From Alphaproteobacteria bacterium (GTDB taxonomy: Bacteria > Pseudomonadota > Alphaproteobacteria > JAEULC01), in assembly GCA_020851015.1 (NCBI GenBank), contig JADZDN010000149.1:1-48458 (forward strand): a DNA stretch of 48,458 bases, read 5' to 3'. The stretch's first letter is position 1. Each line of letters opens with the position of its first letter. This document shows, in pieces, positions 9,324-16,451 of the stretch. A program made the position numbers and the translations under genes. Below the pieces are notes generated by a model. It saw only the letters and a program-made list of their open reading frames with translations, was not told the origin of the DNA and searched no databases.

Positions 9324-9371
9324 ACACAGAATGCTTGTGCCTATCTTAATTCTGTGCGATACACAGAATGC
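9324..9371. promoter_or_regulatory. divergent operator and plus-strand promoter
   Basis: A perfect palindrome ATTCTGTG-N5-CACAGAAT is at 9349-9369. Its right half is part of an 11-bp direct repeat, ACACAGAATGC, at 9324-9334 and 9361-9371. A promoter for the plus-strand gene can be read as TTGTGC (9335-9340), 17-base spacer, GATACA (9358-9363); the palindrome covers the -10 box, as a repressor operator would. The cognate regulator is unknown; the 222-aa protein encoded next is the first candidate. Confidence 0.6.
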
Positions 9372-9380
9372 GAGGTGGCC

Positions 9381-10049
9381 ATGTCAAAGCTTCCAGCCTT
9401 AGTTTCAGCGCTTTCGGACTGTGACGAGCGTGGTCGATCAACGATTGAGCATATTGCGCGGGTTGTTCGCGAAGCTGGATTCATTCCAACCACCAAACGA
9501 GGCGCGGGCGCAGCGGAAATGACGATTCGCGAGGCGGCGAATCTTCTGATCGCCGCAAATGCAAGCGAGACGCCGAAAGAGGCTGCAATGGTGATCACAC
9601 CCTATCGGGCGTTGACGCCGCTTCACCACAGAAGTTCGGATGACGCACTACCAATTCTTTCAGAGATTTTGACAGCTCAGAATTTCGGAGTGGCGTTGGA
9701 ACGCCTGATTGAACTCGCACCGACCTTCCTCGGCGCTCTGTCGGCGCACATTGATGAGGCGTTCAAGGACGATTCGGAAGACGGGCGTGCGATCCTCAAA
9801 GACTTGATGCTAAAGCGTGGTCACCACGCCGGGATAGGCGTCGTGTTTCATCGTCCCACTCTCGTGGCCTCCATTCGACTTTGGCTTACGAACATGAGGG
9901 CCGAATGGCATTTCAATGTGGATGCATCTCTCCTGATGCGCGGCCACTACCCGGACACGCGCCGCGATCGCGAGACTTCTGTCAAAGTCGGCTTGAAAAC
10001 ACTTCTTAAGCTATGGGCGGCCGTAGCGGTTGAGGACGCCGCACAATGA
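9381..10049 (+). CDS. unknown 222-aa protein, cargo cassette
   Basis: 222 aa. ATG 9381 is chosen because GAGG (9372-9375) is five bases upstream and it follows the operator directly. No family recognised. The N-terminal third has a possible helix-turn-helix-like stretch (STIEHIARVVREAGF..EMTIREAANLLIAAN); the rest is alternating helices ending LLKLWAAVAVEDAAQ. It is divergent from the 100-aa and 158-aa genes. It could be an autoregulator of the cassette or an effector. AT-richer than the flanking phage genes. Confidence 0.7.
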   Translation: MSKLPALVSALSDCDERGRSTIEHIARVVREAGFIPTTKRGAGAAEMTIREAANLLIAANASETPKEAAMVITPYRALTPLHHRSSDDALPILSEILTAQNFGVALERLIELAPTFLGALSAHIDEAFKDDSEDGRAILKDLMLKRGHHAGIGVVFHRPTLVASIRLWLTNMRAEWHFNVDASLLMRGHYPDTRRDRETSVKVGLKTLLKLWAAVAVEDAAQ

Positions 10050-10274
10050 GTCCCCCGGTGCGCGCCCCGACTTATCGGCTGCGTGGTCCGGCCGGGAACA
10101 CCAACGCCTCTGCACCAGGCGCGCGCATCGTCGGCCGACGTTCGCTCGAAACGTTGGTCGGAAGTCTTCATCGCGTGAAGTGCAAAGAGGCGATGAACAC
10201 ACCCTTTCACAAAGCCCGCCGTGATGGCGCGCGAATCCCAGTGGCCATGGTGGCCCGAGAAGGAGCTTTTTATC
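10050..10274 (+). other. leader region upstream of the capsid gene
   Basis: 225 bases between the cassette and the capsid start. An 86-codon frame at 10046-10306 exists but its residue content looks random, so it is not called. There is a hairpin near 10137-10157 (ACGTT/AACGT arms) and AAGGAG (10260-10265) for the capsid gene. It probably holds the promoter or processing site for the head operon, because the minus-strand genes interrupt read-through from terminase. Confidence 0.4.
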
Positions 10275-11549
10275 ATGACGCTTGCCGAGATCCGTGCTCG
10301 CCGTAAGGCGATCAAGACCGAGCTGGAGAAGCTCACGACCGAGGCGCGCAGCGCCGGGCAGGATGAACTCACCGGCGACGCCGCGGCGCAGTGGGACAAG
10401 CTGCGCGGCGAAGACAAGGACCTTGAGGCGCGCGAAGCGCGGGCGGTCGAACGCGATGAATTCGACCGCAAGGCAACCGGCAAGCCCATCGACGGCAACC
10501 CGGAGACCCGCGAGCTGCAGCCCGGCGATGCCTGGGCGCTGACGCCCAAGCAGCGCATGGCGGACTACGTGGCCCGCAGCATCGCTGGTGGGTCCACCGG
10601 CGAGCCGGTCTCGGCCGGCCGCCTGATCGGCGCCATGCTCACGGGCAACTGGCGCGGTGCCGAGCGCGAACAGCGCGCGATGGGCAGCGTGCCCGCCACC
10701 GCCGGTGGCTACTTCCTGCCGGAGACGGTCGGCGCGCAACTTATCGACCTGGCGCGCAACGCCTCGGTGCTGACGACTGCAGGTGCGCTCAGCATCCCGA
10801 TGTCGACTCCAAGCCTGCGGCTGGTGCGGGTGCTGTCCGACCCCACGGCGCAGTGGCGCAACGAGGGCGCCGTGATCACCGAATCCGATGCGACATTTGG
10901 CGCCATCAACATCCAGCCGACCAGCCTGGCCGCGCTGGTGCGCGTCAACAACGAGTTGTTGGAGGATGTTCCCAACTTCGCCGCGACGATCGAGATGATG
11001 CTGTCGGCGCAGCTCGGGCTGAAGCTGGACTATGCCGGACTCTATGGCGCCGGCGTCAATGCCGAGCCGCTGGGGCTGCGCCAGTTCACCGGCTTGAACG
11101 AGATCGTGATGGGGACGAACGGGGCGCAGATTGCGGACTACGACAAGTTCCTCGACGCCATCAAGCTGGTCGAGGATGCGAACGGCGCCGCCGGCACCGT
11201 GGTCTACGCGCCGCGCACCAAGAACACCCTGGCCAAGCTGGTGACCGGCATCAGCGGTGACAAGACCAAGCTGGCGGCGCCGGCGGACTATTCGGCGCTG
11301 CAACGCCTGGTCTCCAATCAAATCAGCATCGCCGAAACCCAGGGCAGCGCCAGTACGGCGAGCACGGCCTTTGTCGGCGACTTCGCCCAGATGGGGTTCG
11401 CGATCCGCTCGAATATCCAGATCGAGGCGAGCCGGGTCAGCGACGATACCTTCAAGAAAAACCAGACCCAGATCCGGGCAATCATGCGCGCGGACGTGGC
11501 GATCTTCCGCCCGACGCACTTCACCCGGATCATCGGCATCATCCCGTGA
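10275..11549 (+). CDS. phage major capsid protein, HK97 family
   Basis: 424 aa. N-terminal about 75 residues are a charged coiled coil (scaffolding delta domain, EIRARRKAIKTELEKL) normally removed by the prohead protease. Then the HK97 fold: GGYFLPETVGAQLIDLARNAS, WRNEGAVITESDATFG, NNELLEDVPNFAATIE, and near the end the usual AIMRADVAIFRPTHFTRI. AAGGAG nine bases upstream supports ATG 10275 over a longer frame from 10221. Its stop overlaps the protease start (GTGA). It should form the element's own procapsid. Confidence 0.93.
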   Translation: MTLAEIRARRKAIKTELEKLTTEARSAGQDELTGDAAAQWDKLRGEDKDLEAREARAVERDEFDRKATGKPIDGNPETRELQPGDAWALTPKQRMADYVARSIAGGSTGEPVSAGRLIGAMLTGNWRGAEREQRAMGSVPATAGGYFLPETVGAQLIDLARNASVLTTAGALSIPMSTPSLRLVRVLSDPTAQWRNEGAVITESDATFGAINIQPTSLAALVRVNNELLEDVPNFAATIEMMLSAQLGLKLDYAGLYGAGVNAEPLGLRQFTGLNEIVMGTNGAQIADYDKFLDAIKLVEDANGAAGTVVYAPRTKNTLAKLVTGISGDKTKLAAPADYSALQRLVSNQISIAETQGSASTASTAFVGDFAQMGFAIRSNIQIEASRVSDDTFKKNQTQIRAIMRADVAIFRPTHFTRIIGIIP

Positions 11550-12088
11550 GTGCATCCCCTCACGTGGAGCGCCGCCAGGCCGCCGAGTGGCGCCTTGATG
11601 CGCGCCGGCTCGAAGGCTTGGCGGCGCCATACAACAGCCGCACGACGATCGCCGATTTCACCGAGGCGATCGCGCCGGGCGCCTTTGCCGGCGCGCTGCG
11701 CCAGGGCGCCGACGTGGTGGCTTTGGTGGACCACGATCCCGGCCGGCTTCTGGCACGCACCCGCAGCGGCACGCTGCAGCTCCGCGACGACGCCCGCGGC
11801 CTGATGTTCGCGCTGGAGATCCCGGATACCCAGCTCGGCCGCGACATCGCCGCCATGGTCACGCGCGGCGACGTGGGCGGGTGCTCGATCGGCTTTCGCG
11901 TGCCGAAAGGCGGCGACGAATGGCAGGGTCGCGATCGCACGTTGCGCCGGGTCGACCTGGTGGACGTGTCCATCGTCCAGACCTTTCCCGCCTACGCGGA
12001 CACTTACGTCTCGACGCGAATGCGCAGCGCCGGCGTTCATGGGCCGATCTCGCTGCTGTTGGCGCAACGCATGCTGGACGCGATGTGA
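11546..12088 (+). CDS. HK97-family prohead protease (U35)
   Basis: 180 aa from GTG 11546, coupled to the capsid stop. It processes the capsid delta domain during maturation. Family features: EGLAAPYN near 23-30, EAIAPGAFAGAL, VDHDPGRLLART with catalytic H63, and the serine motif GGCSIGFRV with S114. Length is typical. It is translationally coupled on both sides (its TGA overlaps the portal ATG). Confidence 0.92.
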   Translation: MSASPHVERRQAAEWRLDARRLEGLAAPYNSRTTIADFTEAIAPGAFAGALRQGADVVALVDHDPGRLLARTRSGTLQLRDDARGLMFALEIPDTQLGRDIAAMVTRGDVGGCSIGFRVPKGGDEWQGRDRTLRRVDLVDVSIVQTFPAYADTYVSTRMRSAGVHGPISLLLAQRMLDAM

Positions 12089-13299
12089 TGAAGGGTTGGC
12101 TTTCCCGCCTCGGCCGCCGGCGCGAACAGCGCATGGAGGTCGCGACCCAGCAAAGCCTCAGCCTGGTGCAGTGGCTAGGGGGCGAACAGCATTTCGGGCA
12201 GACGGTCAATGCCCTGCGAGCGGAATACCTCAGCGCCAACACAGCAGCGATCGACGCCATCGCCGGCACCACCGGCGCCCTGCCGGCCCTGGTCTTCCGA
12301 CGCAGCGCCGCGGGGCGCGAGGAAGACCCGGAACATCCCTTGGCGCGCGTGGTCCGCGACGGGTGGCTTGATACGCTGAGCTGGGTCGACGGCATGCAAT
12401 GGCTGATGGCCGAATGCCTGCGCTACGGCAATGCCCTGGCGGAGAAGGTCACCGCGCCCGACGGGTTTACCTTGAGCGGCTTGCGCCCGCTTCCCTGGTG
12501 CTGCGTGTTGCCGCGCATCCTCGACAATGGCCGCCTGGTCTTCGACGTCACTGACATTCCGTCCGGCCGCATGCGCCGGCTGCTGGATACCGAGGTGCTG
12601 CACCTCAAGGACCGGAGCGACGATGGCGTGCTCGGCCGCGCCCGCATCTCGCGCGCGCGGCCCGTGATCGCGGGCGCCCTGGCGCTCAGCGAATTCACCG
12701 GCAAGACCTTCGAAAACGGCGCATTCCCCTCCGGGGCGCTGACCGCGCAGGGCCGGCTCAACGAAGCCCAGATCAAGCAACTCGAGGCGATGTGGAAGGC
12801 CGCGCACAGCGGCACGCGCAACACCGCGCGCACGATGATCCTCGACTCCGGCGTGAAATACGAAGCCTTCAGCCATTCGCCCGAGGACACCGAGATGACC
12901 GCGGCGCGGCGCCTGGCGATCGAGGAAGTGGCCAGGCTCTATCAGGTGCCGCCGCCGATCATCGGCGACCTGTCGCATGGCACCTTCACCAACAGCGAGA
13001 CCTTAATTCGGTTTTTCGCGCAAAGCACCATCGCGACCTGGTGCCGCAAGATCGAGGCGGAGTTCAAGCGCTCGATCTTCACCGCGGCGGAACGGCGCAC
13101 GCATGATTTCGAGCTGGACCTGTCCGGCCTGTTGCGCGGCGACCCGGAAACCCGCTGGAAGTCGCACGAGATCGCGCTGCGCAACAAGGTGCTGACGCCG
13201 AACGAAGTGCGCGAGGTCGAGGGCTGGAACCCGCGCGAGGGCGGGGACCGCTTTGATGCCCCGGCGCCGGCAGTTGCACCGATCATTGGAGCGGCGTAG
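12088..13299 (+). CDS. phage portal protein, HK97 family
   Basis: 403 aa from ATG 12088, overlapping the protease stop as TGATG. Forms the dodecameric ring through which DNA enters the head. Recognised by the order WMDGMQWL-type segment (WVDGMQWLMAECLRYGNAL), the VLHLKDRS..DGVLGRARI motif, FENGAFPSGALTAQG, and EVARLYQVPPPIIGDL before FTNSETLIRFF; the C-terminal NEVREVEGWNPREGGDRF is typical. It is last in the capsid-protease-portal block, the reverse of the usual portal-protease-capsid order. Confidence 0.95.
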   Translation: MKGWLSRLGRRREQRMEVATQQSLSLVQWLGGEQHFGQTVNALRAEYLSANTAAIDAIAGTTGALPALVFRRSAAGREEDPEHPLARVVRDGWLDTLSWVDGMQWLMAECLRYGNALAEKVTAPDGFTLSGLRPLPWCCVLPRILDNGRLVFDVTDIPSGRMRRLLDTEVLHLKDRSDDGVLGRARISRARPVIAGALALSEFTGKTFENGAFPSGALTAQGRLNEAQIKQLEAMWKAAHSGTRNTARTMILDSGVKYEAFSHSPEDTEMTAARRLAIEEVARLYQVPPPIIGDLSHGTFTNSETLIRFFAQSTIATWCRKIEAEFKRSIFTAAERRTHDFELDLSGLLRGDPETRWKSHEIALRNKVLTPNEVREVEGWNPREGGDRFDAPAPAVAPIIGAA

Positions 13300-13333
13300 G
13301 ATGATGGTGGAGCGTGGAAACTCCCTGAGCGGC

Positions 13334-13363
13334 TGCCGCCCCCGAAAGCATGGCGGCATTTTT
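13334..13363 (+). terminator. rho-independent terminator after portal
   Basis: Perfect 7-bp stem TGCCGCC (13334-13340)/GGCGGCA (13352-13358) with an 11-base loop, followed at once by TTTTT (13359-13363), 35 bases after the portal stop. The left arm can also pair with CGGGGGC at 13384-13390 (via 13338-13344), so two folds compete, as in attenuators. Confidence 0.6.
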
Positions 13364-13404
13364 GCGCCCTGTGGACCGCGTTCCGGGGGCGCGAGGCGCA
13401 TGTC

Positions 13405-13527
13405 CAAGGGCGAAAGCCCTAAAGGCCGCGCGGCTTGTCTCAGGCAAGTTTCCAACCCCCGGAGCACAGGCGGCATGGAAACCCTCTGTGCTTCGGCAAC
13501 GCCGAACCTGAGGGACCTTGCCATGCC
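13405..13527 (+). ncRNA. candidate structured RNA between portal and 169-aa gene
   Basis: Perfect complementary segments: AGGGC-GAAA-GCCCT hairpin (13407-13420, GNRA loop); outer stem CTCAGG (13439-13444)/CCTGAG (13507-13512); inside it GTTTCC (13448-13453)/GGAAAC (13477-13482) and AGCACAG (13463-13469)/CTGTGCT (13486-13492), which interleave as a pseudoknot; hairpin TTCGGC-AAC-GCCGAA (13492-13506, sharing one base). GGCATGG (13472-13478) can alternatively pair with CCATGCC (13521-13527), covering the next start codon. The reading frame here has Cys-rich, noncoding-like content. High GC can produce such pairings by chance. Confidence 0.4.
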
Positions 13528-14032
13528 TAAAATGGCCCGCGGCCGTAAGGCCAAGCATACGATTGTTGCCGACACTGCATTCCAGGCCTGGACCTGGCGC
13601 GCCATGACCATCGAGCACCTGTGGCGCCAGCTCGGGGATTGGTGGGACGTGATGCGCGCGATCGAGGCAGCGGCCAAGACCACGCCCGAGTCCGGGCTGT
13701 CGCTCGAAAACCAGGACACGCACGCCACGCATGCCGCGGACGCGCTGCGCGACGCGATCCTGTTGCAGCCCGCCAAGCGCATGCTGGACGCACGCATTCA
13801 GCTTCGCCTGGCGGCGGAAATGATCGACAAAGTGTACCGCAACAAACTGGAAGAGCCCGAGCACGACGCGTGCCTGAAGATGGCGGCGGCGGGGCTTTCC
13901 TCCGCCATCGCGGTGATCGACGCGGGCCAGCCGCCACTGCCCGGTACGGCTAACGAAGTGTTCACGGGCGGTCGACCGGAATGGCTCTTCCACGACACGA
14001 TGCGGCCGGGCGAGGAGAAGCTGAGCGCATGA
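13523..14032 (+). CDS. unknown 169-aa phage-element protein
   Basis: 169 aa, predicted all-helical, basic N-terminus (MPKMARGRKAKH) and Trp-rich segment (FQAWTWRAMTIEHLWRQLGDWWDV). No family recognised. GAGGGA (13510-13515) seven bases upstream supports ATG 13523; an in-frame ATG at 13301 is possible but would translate the structured region. Its stop overlaps the next gene (ATGA). It could be a head-completion or DNA-binding packaging protein such as a diverged small terminase, but there is no sequence evidence. Confidence 0.65.
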   Translation: MPKMARGRKAKHTIVADTAFQAWTWRAMTIEHLWRQLGDWWDVMRAIEAAAKTTPESGLSLENQDTHATHAADALRDAILLQPAKRMLDARIQLRLAAEMIDKVYRNKLEEPEHDACLKMAAAGLSSAIAVIDAGQPPLPGTANEVFTGGRPEWLFHDTMRPGEEKLSA

Positions 14033-14358
14033 CGGACCTGCCCATGCCGGCGCCGCTGCTGCTGACTGCGCCTGGCGCCGCGCGCCGGCTGGGCATTTCC
14101 GAAAAGTCGCTGAAGCGCGAGGTCGGCCGGGGCAGGGTGCGCTTCATCCTGATCGGCCGGCGCAAGATGTTTCGAGAGACGGACCTGTTGAGGTTCCTGG
14201 ACGAGGCAACGCTATGCGAATCTTCAGACGCAAGGGGTCGCCCCACTGGTGGTACGACTTCGCGATCCGTGGTCGTCGGTTTCGAGGAAGCACGCAAACG
14301 GACGACCGCCAGCTCGCGGACCAGATCGCGTCCAAACTCCGCACCGACGAGCTGCTGA
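14029..14358 (+). CDS. AlpA/excisionase-like HTH protein
   Basis: 109 aa. Residues about 10-60 form a winged HTH_17/MerR-like domain (LTAPGAARRLGISEKSLKREV..ILIGRRKMFRETDLLRFLDEAT), as in AlpA and excisionases. In gram-negative phage-inducible islands AlpA activates int, so this is a likely switch for excision. The C-terminal 48 residues overlap the first 145 bases of the integrase gene in another frame and are low-complexity Arg/Ser/Thr, so the functional protein may be mainly the HTH domain. Confidence 0.8.
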   Translation: MTDLPMPAPLLLTAPGAARRLGISEKSLKREVGRGRVRFILIGRRKMFRETDLLRFLDEATLCESSDARGRPTGGTTSRSVVVGFEEARKRTTASSRTRSRPNSAPTSC

Positions 14359-15293
14359 GTGTCACGACGGGCAAGCGGCCGACCCTCACGCTCGATGGCG
14401 CGTTCGGGAAGTGGTGGATCGAGCACGGGCAATACCTGCGATCGGCCGGCCGCACCGAGAACGCGGCCGACAACCTGCTGCGCCGCCTGGGCAAGACCGT
14501 GATGCTGGATTCGGTCGACGATGCGATGGTTACGCGCCATGTCGCGCGACGGCGGGCGCAGGTCTCGGACTCCAGCGTCAATCGCGAACTAGCGCTGTTG
14601 CGCTCGATCATGCGAATGGCCGACCGCAAGTGGAAGGTCGCGGTCGGCCAGGTCGATTGGTCGCTGCACCGGCTGGCGGAGCCCGAGGGGCGCGAGCGCT
14701 TTCTGTCGCCCGAGGAAGCCGATCGGCTGATGGTCGCGGCCGCGCCGCATCTGCGGCCGGTGATCGCCTGTGCGCTCATGACCGGCCTGCGCCGCGGCAA
14801 CATCATCGCCCTGGACTGGCGCCAAGTCGATCTTCGCGCCGGCCTCATCACGGTCGGGGCGAAATCCCGGCGACCGGGCGGCAAACGCCTGGTCGTGCCG
14901 ATCGCCGCCCCGCTGCTGACTATCCTTGCGAACATGGCGCCGTGCGCGGAAGGCCGGGTATTCGCGGGCTGGAAGCGGCCGGGGCGGCGAGGGGAGACGA
15001 TGCCCCTTGGCGACATCAAGACGGCCTGGCGGGCCGCCTGCGCCCGCGCCGGCCTACCCGGCGTGCGCTTTCACGACCTGCGCCACACGGCAGCCAGCTG
15101 GATGATCCAGGCCGGTGTGCCGCTGGACGTGGTGCAGAAAATCCTCGGCCACTCCGATATCAAGCTGACGCAGCGCTACGCGCATCGCGCGCCAGGCGCG
15201 CCGCGCGAGGCGGTCGAGGCGATCGGCCGCCAATGGTCGCCGGCCGGCACGATCACGGCACACGCGCCTAAGGCGCGGAAGGCAAGAGCATGA
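14214..15293 (+). CDS. int: tyrosine site-specific integrase
   Basis: 359 aa. N-terminal arm-binding domain starts MRIFRRKGSPHWWYDF; SAM-like core-binding domain about 60-155; catalytic domain with R193 (TGLRRGN), H287 and R290 (FHDLRHTAASW), H313 (ILGHSD) and nucleophile Y322 (LTQRYAH). GAGG lies seven bases before ATG 14214. It starts inside the HTH gene and ends 33 bases before attR, the normal place for an integrase relative to its site. The arm-like repeat at 15246-15263 lies within its 3' end. Confidence 0.96.
   Translation: MRIFRRKGSPHWWYDFAIRGRRFRGSTQTDDRQLADQIASKLRTDELLSVTTGKRPTLTLDGAFGKWWIEHGQYLRSAGRTENAADNLLRRLGKTVMLDSVDDAMVTRHVARRRAQVSDSSVNRELALLRSIMRMADRKWKVAVGQVDWSLHRLAEPEGRERFLSPEEADRLMVAAAPHLRPVIACALMTGLRRGNIIALDWRQVDLRAGLITVGAKSRRPGGKRLVVPIAAPLLTILANMAPCAEGRVFAGWKRPGRRGETMPLGDIKTAWRAACARAGLPGVRFHDLRHTAASWMIQAGVPLDVVQKILGHSDIKLTQRYAHRAPGAPREAVEAIGRQWSPAGTITAHAPKARKARA
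15246..15263 (+). repeat. 18-bp direct repeat near right end (candidate arm site)
   Basis: GGCACGATCACGGCACAC, inside the integrase 3' end, matching the left copy at 4490-4507 except for one base (G for A). Because it is in coding sequence, chance or coding constraint is possible; its mirror-like placement near both ends argues for an integrase binding site. Confidence 0.5.
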
Positions 15294-15326
15294 TGCTGCT
15301 GAGCAATCACGAAACGAAGCGCGGCC

Positions 15327-15372
15327 CTTTTAATCAGAGGGTCCTGGGTTCGATCCCCAGCGGGCTCACCAC
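15327..15372 (+). repeat. attR core (46-bp direct repeat)
   Basis: Duplicate of the tRNA-Lys 3' half from the anticodon loop through CCA plus one base, identical to 4351-4396. The upstream half of the tRNA is absent here, so it is not a functional tRNA gene. It marks the right boundary; host sequence resumes at 15373. Confidence 0.95.
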
Positions 15373-15475
15373 GACTTTCCGGCGGTTCCTTGTCCGGAGC
15401 GCCTCGGCCAAGCCTCGCAGAGGGAACCCCGCTTGCACCGCCGCATTCATCTTCCGGGAAATCCGGGAGCATCGC

Positions 15476-15754
15476 ATGTTCAACCTGGCTCAAGCCGTGG
15501 TCTGGGGCGCGATCTTGATCGGCGCCTCGCTGAGCGCCCAGGCGCAGACATCGTCTCCCGAACCGGCGAAGGCCGGCGCGGCCGCGCAAACCGCGAGCCC
15601 CAATGCGGGAACGGGAAGCAAGCCCAATCCGGAACCCGAGTCGGATTCGCATAACGTGCAGAGCACGGACCCGCAGGGCCGGCACTGCGCGAAGGATGCC
15701 AAGACCGTTCCGGCCCACCAGGCGGCGAACAACGCGCAGCAGTGCAAACAGTAG
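15476..15754 (+). CDS. small secreted protein, unknown
   Basis: 92 aa. Signal peptide MFNLAQAVVWGAILIGASLS with probable cleavage after AQA (about residue 23). The mature part is low-complexity Ala/Pro/Ser/Asn with two cysteines (HCAK and QQCKQ), which could form a disulfide. ATG 15476 has GGGAG six bases upstream (15465-15469). It is the first host gene right of attR. Periplasmic or secreted; no family recognised. Confidence 0.7.
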   Translation: MFNLAQAVVWGAILIGASLSAQAQTSSPEPAKAGAAAQTASPNAGTGSKPNPEPESDSHNVQSTDPQGRHCAKDAKTVPAHQAANNAQQCKQ

Positions 15755-15850
15755 CGGCGCATCGCGGGACGGCTGGCGGATGGCCGGAACCATGGCCCGA
15801 AGACGCCGTTCTCCAAGCTTGTCGGTTCAATCGAGGTGGAGGGTCTGGCG

Positions 15851-16399
15851 ATGGCAAAGGCATCCGGCATGAACGCGATCGAGCTGCTGAAAGCCGATCA
15901 CCGGAAGGTGGAAGAGCTGTTCGAGAAGTTCGAGAAGGCCCGCGGCGCGAAGGCCGACATCGCGAAGAAAATCTGCCACGAGCTGATCGTCCATGCGATC
16001 CTCGAGGAGGAGATTTTCTATCCCTCCCTGCGCGGCAAGGTCGAGGACAGCCTGCTCGACGAATCCTATGTGGAGCATGACGGGGCGAAGATGCTGATTG
16101 CCGAAATCCTCGCCGGCTCGCCCGACGACGATTTCTACGATGCGAAGGTTTCCGTGCTGTCGGAAGAGATCAAGCATCACGTGAAGGAGGAGGAGAAGCG
16201 CGGCGAGGGTCTGTTCGCCCAGGCGCGCGCGGCCGGCGTGGACCTGGACGCGCTCGGCGCGGAAATCGCGGCGCGTAAGGAGGCGGTGCAGCCGGAGGTG
16301 GAGGCCGATGCGGCGGGAATGATCGAGACCCGCACCATCCAGGGCGCGCCGCCGGCCAAAGGCACGCCGCCGGTCTATCAGGAAGCGACGCTGCGATAA
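15851..16399 (+). CDS. hemerythrin HHE domain protein
   Basis: 182 aa. Four-helix HHE domain (about 8-140) binding a di-iron centre, associated with O2/NO or iron handling. Ligand candidates: H17 (KADHRKVEELF), H48 and E52 (HAILEEEIFYP), H76 (VEHDGAK) and the HHVKEEE segment. The Pro/Ala-rich tail (about 145-182) is likely disordered. ATG 15851 is preferred over 15836 because GGAGGG lies about eight bases upstream. Cytosolic, no signal peptide. Confidence 0.9.
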   Translation: MAKASGMNAIELLKADHRKVEELFEKFEKARGAKADIAKKICHELIVHAILEEEIFYPSLRGKVEDSLLDESYVEHDGAKMLIAEILAGSPDDDFYDAKVSVLSEEIKHHVKEEEKRGEGLFAQARAAGVDLDALGAEIAARKEAVQPEVEADAAGMIETRTIQGAPPAKGTPPVYQEATLR

Positions 16400-16451
16400 G
16401 CCCGGATCCCGTTCAGCTCCTGGCCGTCGGGTTGTCGGCGGCCAGGGCTGG

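Larger units (their letters stand above)
4351..15372. mobile_element. integrated capsid-forming satellite-like element
   Basis: Bounded by a 46-bp perfect direct repeat of the tRNA-Lys 3' half; unit length from repeat to repeat is 10,976 bp. Contents in order: 56-aa ORF, D5/P4-type helicase, inverted repeat array, HNH nuclease, large terminase, three unknown genes (two on minus), HK97-type capsid, prohead protease, portal, unknown 169-aa protein, AlpA/Xis-like protein, tyrosine integrase. No tail, baseplate, holin/endolysin or recognisable small terminase gene is present. This is the gene content expected of a capsid-forming phage-inducible island that borrows tails and lysis from a helper. 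A decayed prophage is the alternative, but no gene looks broken. Confidence 0.85.

Noticed and set aside
10046..10306. 86-codon frame overlapping the 222-aa gene stop and the capsid start
   Set aside because: It has an ATGA overlap but random-looking composition, runs 32 bases into the capsid gene, and the capsid has its own good ribosome site.
6377..13527. HNH protein plus structured RNA as an IscB/omega-RNA (HEARO) system
   Set aside because: The HNH protein is 99 aa without RuvC or bridge-helix parts and lies 7 kb from the candidate RNA, next to terminase where packaging HNH proteins belong.
13334..13527. Hammerhead ribozyme in the post-portal region
   Set aside because: No CUGANGA core on either strand; only generic pairings are visible, so no ribozyme class is named.
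13523..14032. Small terminase subunit
   Set aside because: Helical and basic at the N-terminus, but no recognisable TerS motif and wrong position; kept as unknown.
4351..15372. Complete, self-sufficient prophage
   Set aside because: No tail tube, tape measure, fibre, holin, endolysin or connector genes in the 11 kb between perfect att repeats.
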